Shown here: piece after piece, positions 51,516 through 64,000 of the stretch | Layout of the letters: every line of letters begins with the position of its first letter | How positions within the stretch are numbered: position 1 is the first letter of the stretch | From: Setophaga petechia | Lineage: Eukaryota; Chordata; Aves; Passeriformes; Parulidae | Assembly (NCBI GenBank): GCA_024362935.1 | Contig: JANCRA010000007.1 | Coordinates: 20,981,003-21,045,002 of the forward strand | Length of the DNA: 64,000 nt | Direction of reading: 5' to 3' | Notes under the pieces: generated by a model | What the model was told of the DNA's origin: nothing | The model's database searches: none | The model's input: the letters and a program-made list of their open reading frames with translations, nothing else | Program-made: the position numbers and the translations under genes

Positions 51516-54500
51516 CAAGGAAGGTCCTTTATAGAGCAGTGCCATGATATCATATATTGCTTTTGAAAAAAGTTACTATCTCTGATGTAAAAATTACCAT
51601 GCTGTTGCCAAAGTAAAGCTCTCTGTAAAATTATTCCTGCAAGATATTGACATATTAATACAGTTTCTCTCAAAATTAAAATTTAAAAACAAGCTCTTTC
51701 TCCCTCTACTTCCTCCCCCCACCTTGCTTCAGCAGACAGGCTTGCAAGAGCCACTTCACCAAGCAATAGTAATGGTAGGAATATATTATATATTACTTCC
51801 AAAAGAAAACATACCTTAGGATGTGGTGAAGTGTAGAAAGATATTTTTATGGTCAGTGTGAATATTTTAGTGTCTAGTTTTTGTGGCACATGATGATATT
51901 ATGTTAAGAAGTTATTATTCTGCAGTGTATGACTTACTGCCTGGTCCTGCTGTTTTAACTCAGACCTTTCACAACTTGTTTTCAGACAAGGGGATTGTTT
52001 TACATTAATTGTGCATTTGAGTAAGGAATGCAAAGCTGGATCCCCATTTACTACATTGAAATAAAATGAACAAACCAAATAGGGTATGAGAGAACAAGGA
52101 ATTTGTATTTTGCATTGATTCAGTTCATAACACAGCTGTTTTCCAGATTTAACCCTCATATTGAGAATTCTCCTACTACTTGATAAATCACTCAGAAAAG
52201 TTCAGGTCTGGGACTATCTTCTATTCAATTCCTCTTTCCAGACAGAGATAATAAAGTGGACAATGTTCACATTCAGGCACAGAAAAGGTGACAGTCCATT
52301 AGGAAATATGAGCATTTCTGCAGTAAGCCAGTGTTGCTGTTTCTTGCCTCACTCTTGTCAGTTTTAACCACTATTCCCAGGCCTGCAATGGGCAAATATA
52401 CTCCTGAGTGCACTGGCCTGTATTGTCATCCCAAGAAACAATTGAACTAAATCACAGAGGGTTAAACCTGAGCCTTCGGCATTAGGGTTCCTAGGAGCTT
52501 AACTTTGATCTTTTAAAGTATTCTTCTCTCAAAAATCAAGCACAATCATCATTAGAAAGCCTGGGTTATACAGAGCTAAGTTTGCACTGTGAAAAGTTGA
52601 ACACACCAGCTCCATGCTCAAGCAGCCATCTCACCAACATGGCAACCAAACTGAAACCAAACCCATCCTAACCAACTTTCTTGATGTACATCTTCATTAA
52701 AGGTGCAGCCAAGACTCTCACTTTCAGAGAAGCACTCCAGCTCCTGTGGTAGCATCCTGCTTCCTGACCAGAGCAGTGAATATTTCTGATCATGGTCTGG
52801 CACAGTTCCAGGTAAGGTCAAACTTCTGCCCTGAGCCGAACTCTGCACGGTGCTGCTGGAGGCTCTGTGGTTAGGAACACCTTCCCAGCAAGAGACTGAA
52901 GCCAAGGTATGACTCATGTTTCCTATGTCTTGGATGGCAACTTGCATTAGTAGGCAATTAGATGAAAGGGAAACATCACTGCTATTTCCCCTCTTCTAAG
53001 CATATCTAGTAAAAAATTAATGCTTCTAGGCCCCTCAAGGTTTGTAGCTTGTTGAGAACAAATATGTGTTGGAAAATGCTCTTTTAGACTCTTAGTTCAT
53101 GCTACAGGTTCCTAGGTGCTATGACATTTTAAATAATAATAAAATAAATAAGAGAGCCTCTTTATAGGATTCCTGCATAAAGATTGGGTTGCTAGAGAAG
53201 TCCTGCAAGACGTTTTGGCTAGATACAGCCTGGTTTTTCAAATTCAAGTGGAATTTTGTTTATCAACTCAAATGATGTCTTCCGAATTACATCCTGCTTT
53301 ACAGAACATTGCATGGTCCCTGTGTTAGACAATGGTCTCTTGATATCATACCACTATCATTATTATCTTCATTTTGGTCTGGAAAAGCCTTCTGCATGGT
53401 GTAGACACTGTGCAAGGACAGGCCAACATGCAAAATCTGCTCAGAAGAAGGATGCAACACCCTTTGTGTTCCTCTGCAATGTGTTTGTGTGAAGGACCTT
53501 GGCTTCTTGTAAAAACTGTCAGCTTGGGGAATAGAAGCTATACAATTCCAAAAATGTAGAAAATAACCACCCTCTCTGTGGGGGACAGGGTCTGATGATC
53601 AAAATGCTTCCTAAGAATTTAACATTTTTAAGTTGTCAGGATTCTCAGTAGATACCACTGTCATGTAAAACTAGAGGGAATATTTGTACTTAATGTACAC
53701 CTAATATATCCTAAATTAAAAGCTATCCTTAACCAGCCTTGCACATGCTTATAGGTGCAGGTAGAACACACCATTTCTTTAATAACAGCATGCAATTCTT
53801 CTATTGAGTGCTCGGTCACTGATAATTCTGAACATATCATTCTACATCGTGACAGGCACGTACAAGACAGAAAGTCCACCTGGAAAAAATGTATGCCACA
53901 AATTACCCATAGCACACTGACATTTTTCCTTACTGTTCCGTGCACTTTGAATTGAAAACAATTAGCCAGCTATACTACAAGTAATAACGTTGCCTAAATA
54001 CTGTGTAAACTCCTGGTTGTACAGGAGGTCTGAGAAACCATTCAGCCTTTTGTCTGAAAAAACTGACCCACTGACTTTTTCACTTTCTGCTACCATAAAA
54101 TGCTTCTGTTCTGGAATTGCCAGCCAAAGTCAGACCCTCCATAGTTAGCAGGCAGAGCAAAACCTCCCTCCAGGTGCATAAAGGGATATATGGGATATAA
54201 AAATACTTCTTGCACAGCTCTGCTTACAACAGGCTGATTGTTTGTGCAAGCCTAGGCACCTCCCCTTCAATGAATTCCATGTATTACTCTTCTGACAATT
54301 TAATGTGCAGCTGATATTGCCACCATAATTTTACATCCAAATTAAAGTACAACATGTGTAAACACACCTTTTATTGTGATGACATGTGTAAAGGACTAAC
54401 AGGAACAAAAGTCTCACCCTAGGTTTCACCATCCCCAAGACAATTCAATGCCTCTATTCCTTTGCTGGTGAGAGGAAAAACTATATGAATCCAAGATGGG

Positions 54501-54867
54501 TGCTAGTGTCATTGTTCAGTGCACTTTTGGAAGGAGTTTAAAGTGGTTAGCACCAAGGGAACCTACAATAACATAACAGATGATAACCTAGCACAGAAAA
54601 TAAACAGAGCTCTGGACTCAAGCAGCTAATGTGCTGGTGCAGGTTTACTGACAGCAGTGTTTTGGTCATTGCCTTGGCCTGTACACACCAATCCCTTTTT
54701 CCTCGTGTCAAGACAGTCTGATAGCAACACTGAAAAGAGAAGTGTCAGTGGTCAGAGACATTTGAGCAATGTTTAAGATCTTGTTTTAGTCATATTGCTG
54801 CATTTTACACCAAGGATAATAATGCCCACCATCCTGTTACTTGTCTTCATAGCTCTCACGCTTTCCA
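51516..54867. other. Intergenic, no gene recognised
   Basis: Unique AT-rich sequence with open frames of 109 codons or fewer. An AAT-type simple repeat lies at about 53,132-53,150. Nothing else is supported. Confidence 0.5.
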
Positions 54868-54985
54868 AGGAGAAAAACATTTTCTGCCGGGGCACAGAGA
54901 GCTGAAGAGCCATACTCAAGGTGACAAAGAAGGAATCCACAATCCCAGGAAGGGAGCTCAAACCCCAGCTGAGCAGTCTGGGACC
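54868..54985 (-). mobile_element. MIR-like (CORE-SINE) relic, reverse orientation
   Basis: Read on the plus strand, GGGGCACAGAGAGCTGAAGA GCCATACTCAAGGTGACAAA followed by AGGAAGGGAGCTCAAACCCC AGCTGAGCAGTCTGGGACC parallels the reverse complement of MIR ('GAGGCACAGAGAGGTTAAGTGACTTGCCC..AAGGTCACACAG..GAGCTGGGATTCGAACCCAGG'). The order of blocks is conserved over about 110 bp, with substitutions and small gaps. The 3' tail is missing. This is the second MIR-like fossil in the window, in opposite orientation to that at 32.2 kb. Confidence 0.6.
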
Positions 54986-56999
54986 TACTCAGAATATGTG
55001 GAAACCTCTTTTTTCTGCAGTAAAGAATGGTGAAAAGGGTACACACATTTGTCAATAGATAGGGCTGCACTCCATGTCATAATGGTGCTATAATTGGCAT
55101 CCAGCAGCCTCTGCATAAGGCCACATGGTTAGAAGAAATTGCTAAATTATTTGACTTGTAAACCCAGTTTGAAATGCTAACTGCAGAGTTGTCTGAGTGA
55201 TAAACTCTTTAAGGAGAAACCTTTGATCTCCAGTCAAGTAAAGACCTTTAAAAGTCCTGAAGTCTGGAGTAGCCAGCCCTAAAGACCTTTGTTTGCCGCC
55301 ATCACTGGAAGAGGGGGAGGGAAAAAGCATTTTGCAGTGATTGCCCAGAAATTTGGCTTTGCTTGTAAAGCTAGAAGGTGAAAGGCCGTGCAGTTCCCTT
55401 CCCCCAAACAAACAAGAAAAAAAGGTTATCCAGCTTTATGGTATAAGGCAGTCCTTAAGTTTAAACTAATGATTTTGGCTTAACAAAGAAGATTGCAACA
55501 ATCTGAAAAAAAAGTTTTATAGACAGTGAATTTTCATGGTCTTGAAAAAAACACTTTAAAGATGAAATTTGAAGTGGCCTGTGGAAGCCTTTAAGCACAC
55601 CATGTTGCAACAGAGTTTTGGTTTCTGGCACTGAAATGGGGAAGAGTTCAGTCTGCACACAATTTCAGCTGGAGGCACTTCCTCACTCTATCACCCATCT
55701 GAGCTCAGGGCCGGGGTTGCACGTGTGCTGCCCTCCATCCCTCAGCATCACTCCTGCTAAAAGCAGCAGGGTGTCGGGCTGCCTCCACAGGCAGGGACAG
55801 CTGGACCAGATGTGAACTCTCTCCTGCCACTACACAGGCAACCTCTAGGAGAGGCAGGAGAGGTTACTAACCTTTCCTTCCCCACGAGTTTATTCATGGG
55901 TAATATCCTTCTTTGCCAACATTTCTTCTGACAGAAGGAACTAGAGTTAAAAAAACCTGGCCATAAATTGGTAAGGCCCAAGTGTCACTCCTCCTACTTC
56001 CTCCTGTGTCCTTTCACCACTATCACTCCCTGGATGAAAGTTCACAGCTCACTAGCAGTGTCTGTAAATGGCAGATCTTTTACTGCTAGCTTTAGCCTCT
56101 GCTGAGCTCCCAAATGGGATGGTGTTGCTTGATGGGGTCATCTGTTTACTTAAAACAGGACTGGGATCAAAAGTTCATTTTCATGGACCATTAAAGGACA
56201 ACGATAACTGCGCCAGCCACTGCTGAGTTGAGCTGGATGTGGAAGGGGAATAACACCATATGCCAGCCACCCTGTTCCTAATAGGATTTATTTCAAGTGC
56301 CTTCCCTGCACCTATTGGGGAATATGGAAACAGCCATCTTCCCTGCCAGTCTACAAGATGTATCTTTAGGCAATATCTGACACATTATCTTCCCCTCAGA
56401 GGTCACATTCATTACATCATATTTACAGACATTCCAACAGCCACCTGGATTTGTTTCAATGAATCAGTAACAGTCAATTTCTGACCTGCAGAATCTTTCT
56501 GTTCTTTTGGTCACAGGAAAACTCTGAGAGACTTATTGCTCGTGTTAAGCATTAAAGTCAACACTTGTGATCCAGGGAGGGGGTGAGGCAGAAAGAGAAA
56601 CAACATGGGAAAGGGTGAACATTTAAGTAACTTTCAAGTCTCCGCAAAGCAGAACTGAAAAACTGAGCCAATATTCACATTGCCTTTAACAGGCAGGCCC
56701 ATGAAAAGTAGAAGTACTATGACAATGAATGATTTTTGGTGTAAAAACTTAAGTTATTTAGGCTTTTAAATTGGCAGTGGTTTTGCCTAATAACCATAAA
56801 AGCTCCAGTCCAATCATGACTTAAGCCTAATTTCTACAGGAACACAAAGGAAGATTTCCTTATTTAAATAAGGACACCCAGAGACCGTGCAGCTGACCTA
56901 CATGTCTGCTGAAGGCCGAGCGTCTGTCTGTTAAAAAAAATATTTTCTCCAGGAAAATTGTGGGTTGTTGTTTTTTTTTTCTAATGACATGTTTAAATG
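54986..56999. other. Intergenic, no gene recognised
   Basis: Non-coding sequence of mixed composition with short open frames only and no recognised element. Confidence 0.5.
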
Positions 57000-57900
57000 C
57001 TCAGGAGAAAGTAATGGCTTGGGCCACAGAATGCCACCCTGTCTGGACAAAGGCGGCCGATGGCCGGGTGCTCCAGCAGAGCCGGAGGGAGCTGTGCGTG
57101 TGGATGGAGCTTTGTGTGCAGCTCCATCCCCAGTCCTTCCCATCCACGGAGGGACTGCCAGCTCTCCAAATCAAAGCCTCAGGCCTTTGATAACGGCCAT
57201 GTCATGAGGCCTTTCCTCAACTCCAGGGTGTTTCTCCCTCTGTAGTATGGTGTGTTTTGACTACTCCATCAGATTCATTAGAAAATGTCAAGGAATGGTA
57301 CCAGACCAGCCGGACAAAAATTTGGAAACTGAGGAGGGAGAAGTGGGAAACCCTGGTGGCCTGGGCAGTACCAGCGCTGCTTAAGAGACTTCTGCTACGG
57401 TCTGTAGATGGAACAAGTGTCTGGTGGCACCCATTAACTGCTTTCAGCATAACAATGGCCCTTTCTCATCCCTGCCCATCCTCCCTGTCCCAGTTAAATG
57501 AGCCATTTCCCAGACAAATAAAGACTGGAGAGTCTGCCTTCACTAGGGGTAGGAGACTGAGGAAGGCAATTCAGACGGGAATGGAGGGGGACAGGGCCAC
57601 CGTGAGCGCTGCTGAGGGACACGGGGAGAAAGGGAAAGCTGCTACAGGGGAGAGAGGCGCAGGGAGCCCGAGGGGAGGAGAACGGCATTTACCCTCTGAA
57701 CAGGGTCTGCAGCAGGGAAGGGAGGCTTCAGATAGAAGGGATCAGAGACGTGCAGGAGATGAAAGAAAGACGGGAAAGGAGGAGGCTGGCAGGGAGGTGA
57801 CCCTGGTGCCTGCCCCAGCTCAGCCTGCAGGAGCTGCCAGGTGCGCGAGTGTTGAGTAGAACCAGCAGCAAAGGGCTGCGTTTCCGCGCTCCCCACTTGT
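57000..57900. other. GC- and purine-rich stretch, mildly CpG-enriched
   Basis: Composition is distinctly more GC-rich than the flanks. From about 57,540 to 57,800 the plus strand is strongly G/A biased. CpGs are scattered but well below the island at 40 kb. A plus-strand open frame of 200 codons (57,257-57,859) is the longest non-repeat frame in the window. Its second half is Gly/Glu/Arg-rich, as expected from purine-rich DNA. I recognise no domain in it and see no homology that would make it a gene. It could be a weak promoter or enhancer or a transcribed non-coding exon. Confidence 0.4.
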
Positions 57901-60697
57901 TTCCTTAGCACGCTTATGTCCCTCCATCTGAGCAGGGTGAGCAGGCACGAAGGCACCTACTCTGACCTTGTCACAAGCTGGTGCCTGGCTGCACTCCTGC
58001 CTTTTTCTGCTGTGGCTGCAAGGACTGCGTGTCTGATCAAGAATCTGCTGCTAAAATTCTTGTCTTTCCTCCAGCCTTCAGGAAAAGCAAGGAAACAAGA
58101 AGCACAACAGAAGTAGAAGCCAAGTGGGACTCACACTGTGCTTTAAAGGTGACAGGTTAAGCATCAAGTCCACAGTGGATCTGTGTTTCTTTGCCTAGTA
58201 TAGGTAATATGAAATTTAAAACAATTTTTCATATTTCTACCTGACTTTATATAGCTAGATGTATAACTATATGCATTTGCCCACAGATAGTGTGAGTAAA
58301 TATTTCTATGCCTAACCTGGCTGCAGGTTTCATGCTGCCAGATAAAACAATCAGTTTTAAGGAATTCAGGAATACAAGATGGGTTTATCATATCTCAATT
58401 GTATTTTTGCCACTTGTGCTAAGAACAACTGTTGCAAAACCACAGGCAGCCATGCTAATAGAGCAGAGCCCAGAAGTTGGTGCATGAAGTTCAGTATAAG
58501 AAGAAAAAAATAGCAAGACAAATAATTTTTTAAATTACATTAAGCCAAATCTTCCTCTACAACAATGTTAAATATAAGAAGCCATTACAAAATAATTAAA
58601 AAAAAAAAAAAAAAACACCAACCCAACTTCAAATCTGCAACACTCACAACCCAGAGAGAACACAGAGCCTTGCACAAAATTGGGGAAGCCTATTTGAGAG
58701 CATTTTATGGTAGACCTTCTCAAGCATAATTCTCTGCTGATTAGGATGAAGGATGAAGCTGATCAACACTGCAATCAGGTCACTACTGACAAGTGCTGAC
58801 TTAGCCTTCCCTGGATATCTCCTTCCCAGCCCAGCCACTCCTTAACTCCCTGTTACACAGGTACTGATGCTTCTGTACACACTTCCCAGCCTTGCTGCAG
58901 GAGCAAGGAACTCAGCTGAGGGCACACTCAGAGGAAGAACATTCTCAGGAGGGTTTGTGGCACAGTTTCCCCCTCTTCCAAGTGCACTCTCTTCAAAATA
59001 CCCCTTGTTAACATTGCTGTGACTTTCTTTTCCCCCTCATGCTGTAACACTGGTGCTGAATTTTGATGAGACAAACCAGGTGTAGCCCGTGCCATTTATT
59101 TATTTAGAGGCAAATACAAAATTTTGGTAACTATTTTGGAGTTATAAAGAAGAATGATAGGTCAGCTGCTTCTCTCAATGCAGAATGGGCTCTTATATTT
59201 TTATCAGTCAATTAAAGGAAATATTTGCCTTGAATCCACAAATGTATTTTTCCTTTTAGATATTCCAGACACTTTTGGTCTTACATTAAACTTAGTGTTG
59301 GCTCTTTATATAATTCATACAAGTAGCCACAGGCACTAAAAAAAAAGTTAATTTCTTAACTGTAGCTTTCCTCTCTTTATGGTTGCAATTTCAATTAACT
59401 GTTCTAAATAACTGACAACATGGAATATAAAACATTCCTGCAACAATGTAGGTCTAACAGCAATTACGTTGATTTACTCTGGACCATGTTAAGTTCAGGG
59501 AGTAGGATAAAGAGACAAGAGTTTAAAACTTCTTTCACACTGATGTAATAAATTCAGTACATTGCTTTAAAGTTAGGGCAAAATAGCTGGTAACTGAAAG
59601 TCAAAAAAAACCCCTTGTTTTGTTTTCCACTGTGATAGAAAACAATAGATTATGGGAAAGTTCTTCAGAAGGTGATCAGAGGAAAAGTTCACCAGCATCT
59701 ATCATGGACTGTGTCTCTGTGGCCTGCTGGGATAGGAGGGAGGGACATAAAGGTGTCAGCAGTTGAACTGATACGGTAAATCACAGTAGGGCTAGTAAAG
59801 CGCGATGGCAGCCTCGTGTAAATGCCTTCAGACTTCTATTTCTTCTCCGAGGTTGTACTCGGGACACGTCCCCTCCTTGTGACCTTATCTCTGGGGCAGT
59901 GGGTTGTGCACTGGTCTCTTCTCTTTAGTTTACGAGGGCTAATCCATTTGCAGGTTAATAAAAGGTGAAAAGGACAATCACCAAGGAGCCACCAAAACAA
60001 ACATGTACCTTTGACTGCTAAAGGACTCTTGGTTTTCCACATCAGCATGCTCGGCCTGTCTCCTTTCTCTGCTCCTGAATACTTTGATAATAAGTACGTC
60101 TGCAAACTATTGATTAAAAAAAAATTACTAGCAGCATGCAAAGGAGGAGAACAACAAGACAATTCCATAAAAGTGGATGGTTCTACTCTGCAGGCAAGTA
60201 ACTGATCCCTGTAAAATATACTCTCCTGTGCATGTCCTTGTAGTTGAAATTTGCAATTTTTTCCTAGAAATACCGACTGACAACTAGTGAATTTCAGAGA
60301 CCAACATGCTCTTAGTCCCAGTTAAAAGGAAAAGTTCCCTCAGAAATGTCACAAATCTGAGACATTTCATGTCATACAAAGAGCAAAAAGATCACAACAT
60401 GCTATCACTTCAAGCAAAACTAATTATTTTTCTCTTTACTGCTAGATTTGTAATGCACGTGCTAGCTTGCTGCAGTGCTGCAGGCAGCATCATTAACATC
60501 AATAATATATATTTAATATAATGACACCGAGAGCCAGAGACAGTGGGACAAGGAGGATGAAAACACACCAGGATGAAAATCACCTGTGTGTCAGGCAGCC
60601 AGGCCAGCAGTGTGGCGCTGGAGCAGTGCGGCTCTTGGTCTCACTGCTGTTCCCCTTTGTCCCACCCTATCTCCTTCCATTCTTGTCAAAGTTAAGG
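57901..60697. other. Intergenic, no gene recognised
   Basis: AT-rich sequence with an 18-base A run at 58,598-58,615 and a small CpG cluster near 59,800-59,870. Open frames up to 110 codons show no recognisable domain. Confidence 0.5.
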
Positions 60698-60759
60698 ACA
60701 GTTCACAAAAGAGGAGCCTATTGCCAGGACAATTCACAGAAGAGGAGGCTATTGCCAGG
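60698..60759. repeat. 31-bp tandem duplication, two copies
   Basis: The 31-bp segments 60,698-60,728 and 60,729-60,759 both run from ACAGTTCACA or ACAATTCACA to CTATTGCCAGG and differ at only three positions. There are two adjacent copies with no third. It sits inside a plus-strand open frame (60,521-60,964) that is otherwise unremarkable. Confidence 0.93.
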
Positions 60760-63700
60760 TCAGGGAGCAGTTTCCGATTACTCTGCAGCTCCTGGGCTTC
60801 CAAGGGAAGCTTTGGAGAGAAGCAGCGTGCTTGATGAGAAGGTGCACGATGCAGAATTTAGAGGGGGGAAAGCCCCAGCTCTATTCACACAGGCAGGCAG
60901 TACTCTTGCCAGCAGGGCAATATGCAGTCCCTTCCGTGCTTTCCCACAGGATTCAAGCAGTTAGCTCATTCAGGAGGGCTCAGATATAAAATAAAGGCTA
61001 ATAGGTAAAGCACACCACAGCCTCTTGCTTCTTTACATCAAGTAAGTCAGCAAGCCAAGGAAACCAAGACCTACTATAATTCCATGGAAAATTCAGGTTC
61101 AGTCTTGTAAACGTGTTTGTTCTGGTGATATTTTCTAAAAGCAGTCTATTTCTGAGATACAGATATAGCAAATTGACCCTATAGAGCTCAAGCAGAAAAA
61201 ATCCCAAACCTAAGCTGTTGCTTTTACCCTCAAAATAGCAACTCCTGGAGGAAGTTATTTCACTTAAATCAGCATTAACAAAGATGACCTAGCAAGTCTT
61301 GGTAGGTGTGTGCCTATGTGCATCTCCTCCTTAAACTGTACCTAGAGCACTGCTCAGGACCCACATCTCTGTAGTGACACCAGTGTTTTCAGCTTCCCAC
61401 CACCCCAGAAAGTTATGGGCCTGCTTCCTACTCAAGAGTGCAAATGGTACTGACTGCATTTTGGTTACTTTTATCTCTAGAGAGATCCTGTGAGGGGCCC
61501 TCAGCTCTGGAATTTATTCCCCCTTTTGCTCGAAAACAGCCTCCAACAATCTTTGACCTTCTGCGTAAGCTGTGAGGCCCAAATCCAAGGATTTGCTTTG
61601 GGAGAAGCCTAAGAAAGGTTGGCATTTGTGGGTGTGGTAGGAGAGCGTGGTGTCTATGCCTGATTTAGTCCTGAGTTTGTCATTTTCTCATGTTGTGACA
61701 GTTATCCTGCACAGCAGCGTAGTCTGAACCCATGAATTCTTAGGCTTTCCTAAATGGTCATAAAGTGGGGAAAAGAAAAGCATTGAAATCTAGCAACATA
61801 TGAATGATTGTGTATTTGTGAACAAAATGACCTGGCAAACAAGTACATCATAAGTCACTTTTGCTGAAATGATTCTTCCAGCCTTGCAAATCACACAAGC
61901 CCTGCATGTCTCCGGGTCACAAACGGCATACAAGGGAAGCTGCAACGTTGGGACTGCTGATAAAGGCACAAATAACATTTCATTAACTGAGAACACTTAA
62001 TATCTTGCCCTGCCTATGTTGCAACTGAGAGGCAAGCTGTAAACACCTATTAAAACAGCACTATTATGTCCTACCAGGAAAGTTCTGTCTGTCACCTTTT
62101 AAATATTTAAATCTCAGATTCTTTAAAAGCTGTTTCCGCTGCTTTTACTCTTTGGATATAAACAGATTTGTTAAATATTTTATTTCTAACCCACCCACGA
62201 AGCTACATTCATTTACATAACTTAATGAAGGCTGCATTATTCATTGAACTTCTCATATAACATTTTTTGTAAGACATTATTAAACAAGTGAAGCAAGCCA
62301 GTCTAGTAATGAGTCTTCTCTAAACTTGCTGCCAGTTACATTTCCTTTCTCCTAATCTATCACTCTAATGGTTGCAACTAATAAACTTTTTGAATTTTTG
62401 CTGCTAATCTGTATATGTTTTGCATTGCATGCTGGATGTATAACTTGACAGAGAAATTACAATACAAACCACCTGGCAAACAAAACTATCTCAATTAAAC
62501 TATCTCAATTAAATGCTATCCAAACCCAGCCTACTCTTTTTTTGTTATAATAGAGGACAACTACATGTAAGATGGTACCTTTAAGCCATAAATAAATTCA
62601 CTAATTTGAGTCTGGAACATACCAGCAGTGTATCTCAAACACAGGATTTGTGTCTGTATTTTAAAATTTCTAAATCTTTGCAGAAGTCAGTAAATTAAAG
62701 TTTGGTTTATGCAAGTGTCCTGCCCAGCCTTGTAAAAGATCCAGGAGCCTTGCATACAATCCTGTTAGACTGTTCTAGGAAAGATGATATGCAACAATTT
62801 TCAGGTAAAGAAATTCAGCAATAGGTTGCTTACACATGGGCTATTTAATCTCTTTAATTGGTATTTAAGACTATATCAAAAGTAATATTGGATTTTCAGG
62901 TGCTCTAGGCAATGCAGCTCCCTTTGAGATAGCAAATTTTCAGAATTTATACCTCATGAAATCAATTCCAACGATAAAAAAAAAATTGAATAAGGGTTCT
63001 AATTTTATGCACATTAATTTCTAAAAGACAGACATATTATTTTATCAGCATCCACCCTGAACACCTCTGCAGATGCATAGAATTAACAAAAACCAGCAGT
63101 GTTCTGTTCTCAAAGATGGCTACACGCAGATTTGTAAAAACATTTTTTAAAACTTCCTATAGCATGTAGGAAAATGCAACTTGAAAGTCAAAGATTAAGT
63201 ATTTTACATATTATTAAGTATTTTTTTTGGTACCTGTCCAAAGCTTAATTCTAAATCACTGAACAGAATAAAATAAGAAAACAAACAATAAATTGAAATG
63301 AGTAGAAGGAAGGAAAACCTTTTTGTCAGCCTCTCGTCTTGCAAGGTCCAGGAAAAGACTCCTGTAAGGAAATAAAATAAAATAAAATTCAAACTTTAAA
63401 CATACAAGACTTCAAACTATATTGTCCCTTAAATAGATGCTTCTATGAACCATAAAAAAGGAAAATCTTTCCCAGCTCAACTGCTGAAAGCAACATGCAA
63501 GTAACATGTCTTTGTTTCACAAGGACAAAATAAATAAACCTGATCAAGTTATTTTTAATCATTTCCAATAAGTCTTCAGCATTTTTTTCTTAGTCATATA
63601 ACCACTAGCAAAATTCACTTTTACCTGTTTTGACCTTATCTGGAAATACTCTTACCTTTCAATCAAGTATTGATTTATCAAGTAGCATTCCTCAATGCCA

Positions 63701-64000
63701 ATTTCCATCAGTGTAATTCATAAATGTCCTTTTGATTAAAGAGTAGATACAACTGTGTGTTGTTAAGAACAACACATTCAGAACTTAACAGATAGTTTAG
63801 AAATTCTAAGCTTTAGAGATGCTGCTGGCTGGCAGGAGCTGTTACTCACATGATTTTGGGAGAAGTGTGGGTTCTATTAACTCACCTTACCCTCGGGGAA
63901 GAACCAGCATGCTACATATAAATCATGGCTTTTTTACTCCAGGACCAAAGCACAGCACCTTCTAAATTGTGTGTGATTTTTTGAAGAGAGACCTGGTCAA
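60760..64000. other. Intergenic to window end, no gene recognised
   Basis: AT-rich unique sequence. A 14-bp tandem duplication (ACTATCTCAATTAA twice, 62,485-62,512) and an AAAAT-type simple repeat (about 63,370-63,388) are present. No exon with a recognisable product was found. Confidence 0.5.

Noticed and set aside
58598..58615. 18-base A run as a retrogene tail
   Set aside because: No coding or SINE body ends at it, and no flanking target-site duplication was seen.
63656..63708. Possible minus-strand mini-exon with ATG, 17 codons and a strong donor (GAAAG|GTAAGAG)
   Set aside because: There is a single short frame with an in-frame stop just upstream and no recognisable product; no partner exon is visible in the window.

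Overview
The window looks like a bird, or at least sauropsid, nuclear genome. It is mostly AT-rich, CpG-poor and almost gene-free. It carries a 3'-truncated chicken-repeat-1 (CR1) LINE with the usual avian 3' end, and the only recognisable gene has vertebrate exon/intron structure with GT-AG introns.

Left edge (1 to about 4,450): the last six coding exons and 3' UTR of a ferlin on the plus strand. They encode a continuous 230-residue C-terminus: the end of the last C2 domain, a linker, the conserved pre-membrane segment, one transmembrane helix and an 11-residue tail. The sequence fits myoferlin (MYOF) better than dysferlin or otoferlin. All splice junctions keep frame. The rest of the gene lies upstream of base 1. 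Intron 3 of this set holds the CR1 copy.

From about 4,450 to 64,000 I find no convincing protein-coding gene. In mammals the sequence downstream of MYOF is a long intergenic interval towards CYP26A1, and this stretch is consistent with that. Landmarks in order are: a 37-copy, 22-bp GC-rich minisatellite (7,615-8,428); a T-rich tract with (AC)9 near 12 kb; a perfect 16-bp inverted repeat (15,136-15,211); a 20-base G run (16,558-16,577); a possible CR1 remnant near 31.0 kb; a 20-bp palindrome (31,701-31,720); a MIR-like SINE relic (32,164-32,305); an isolated CpG island with about 54 CpGs (about 39,759-40,245) next to an A-rich tract; an old L3/CR1-type LINE relic (about 50,935-51,515); a second MIR-like relic in reverse orientation (about 54,868-54,985); a purine-rich, mildly CpG-enriched stretch (about 57,000-57,900); and a 31-bp tandem duplication (60,698-60,759).

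The two elements most worth following up are the minisatellite and the orphan CpG island. The minisatellite has no length variation among units, shows nested higher-order duplication and leaves all three minus-strand frames open. The island may be the promoter of an unannotated transcript. I found no CRISPR array, rRNA or tRNA gene, viral gene or toxin gene.
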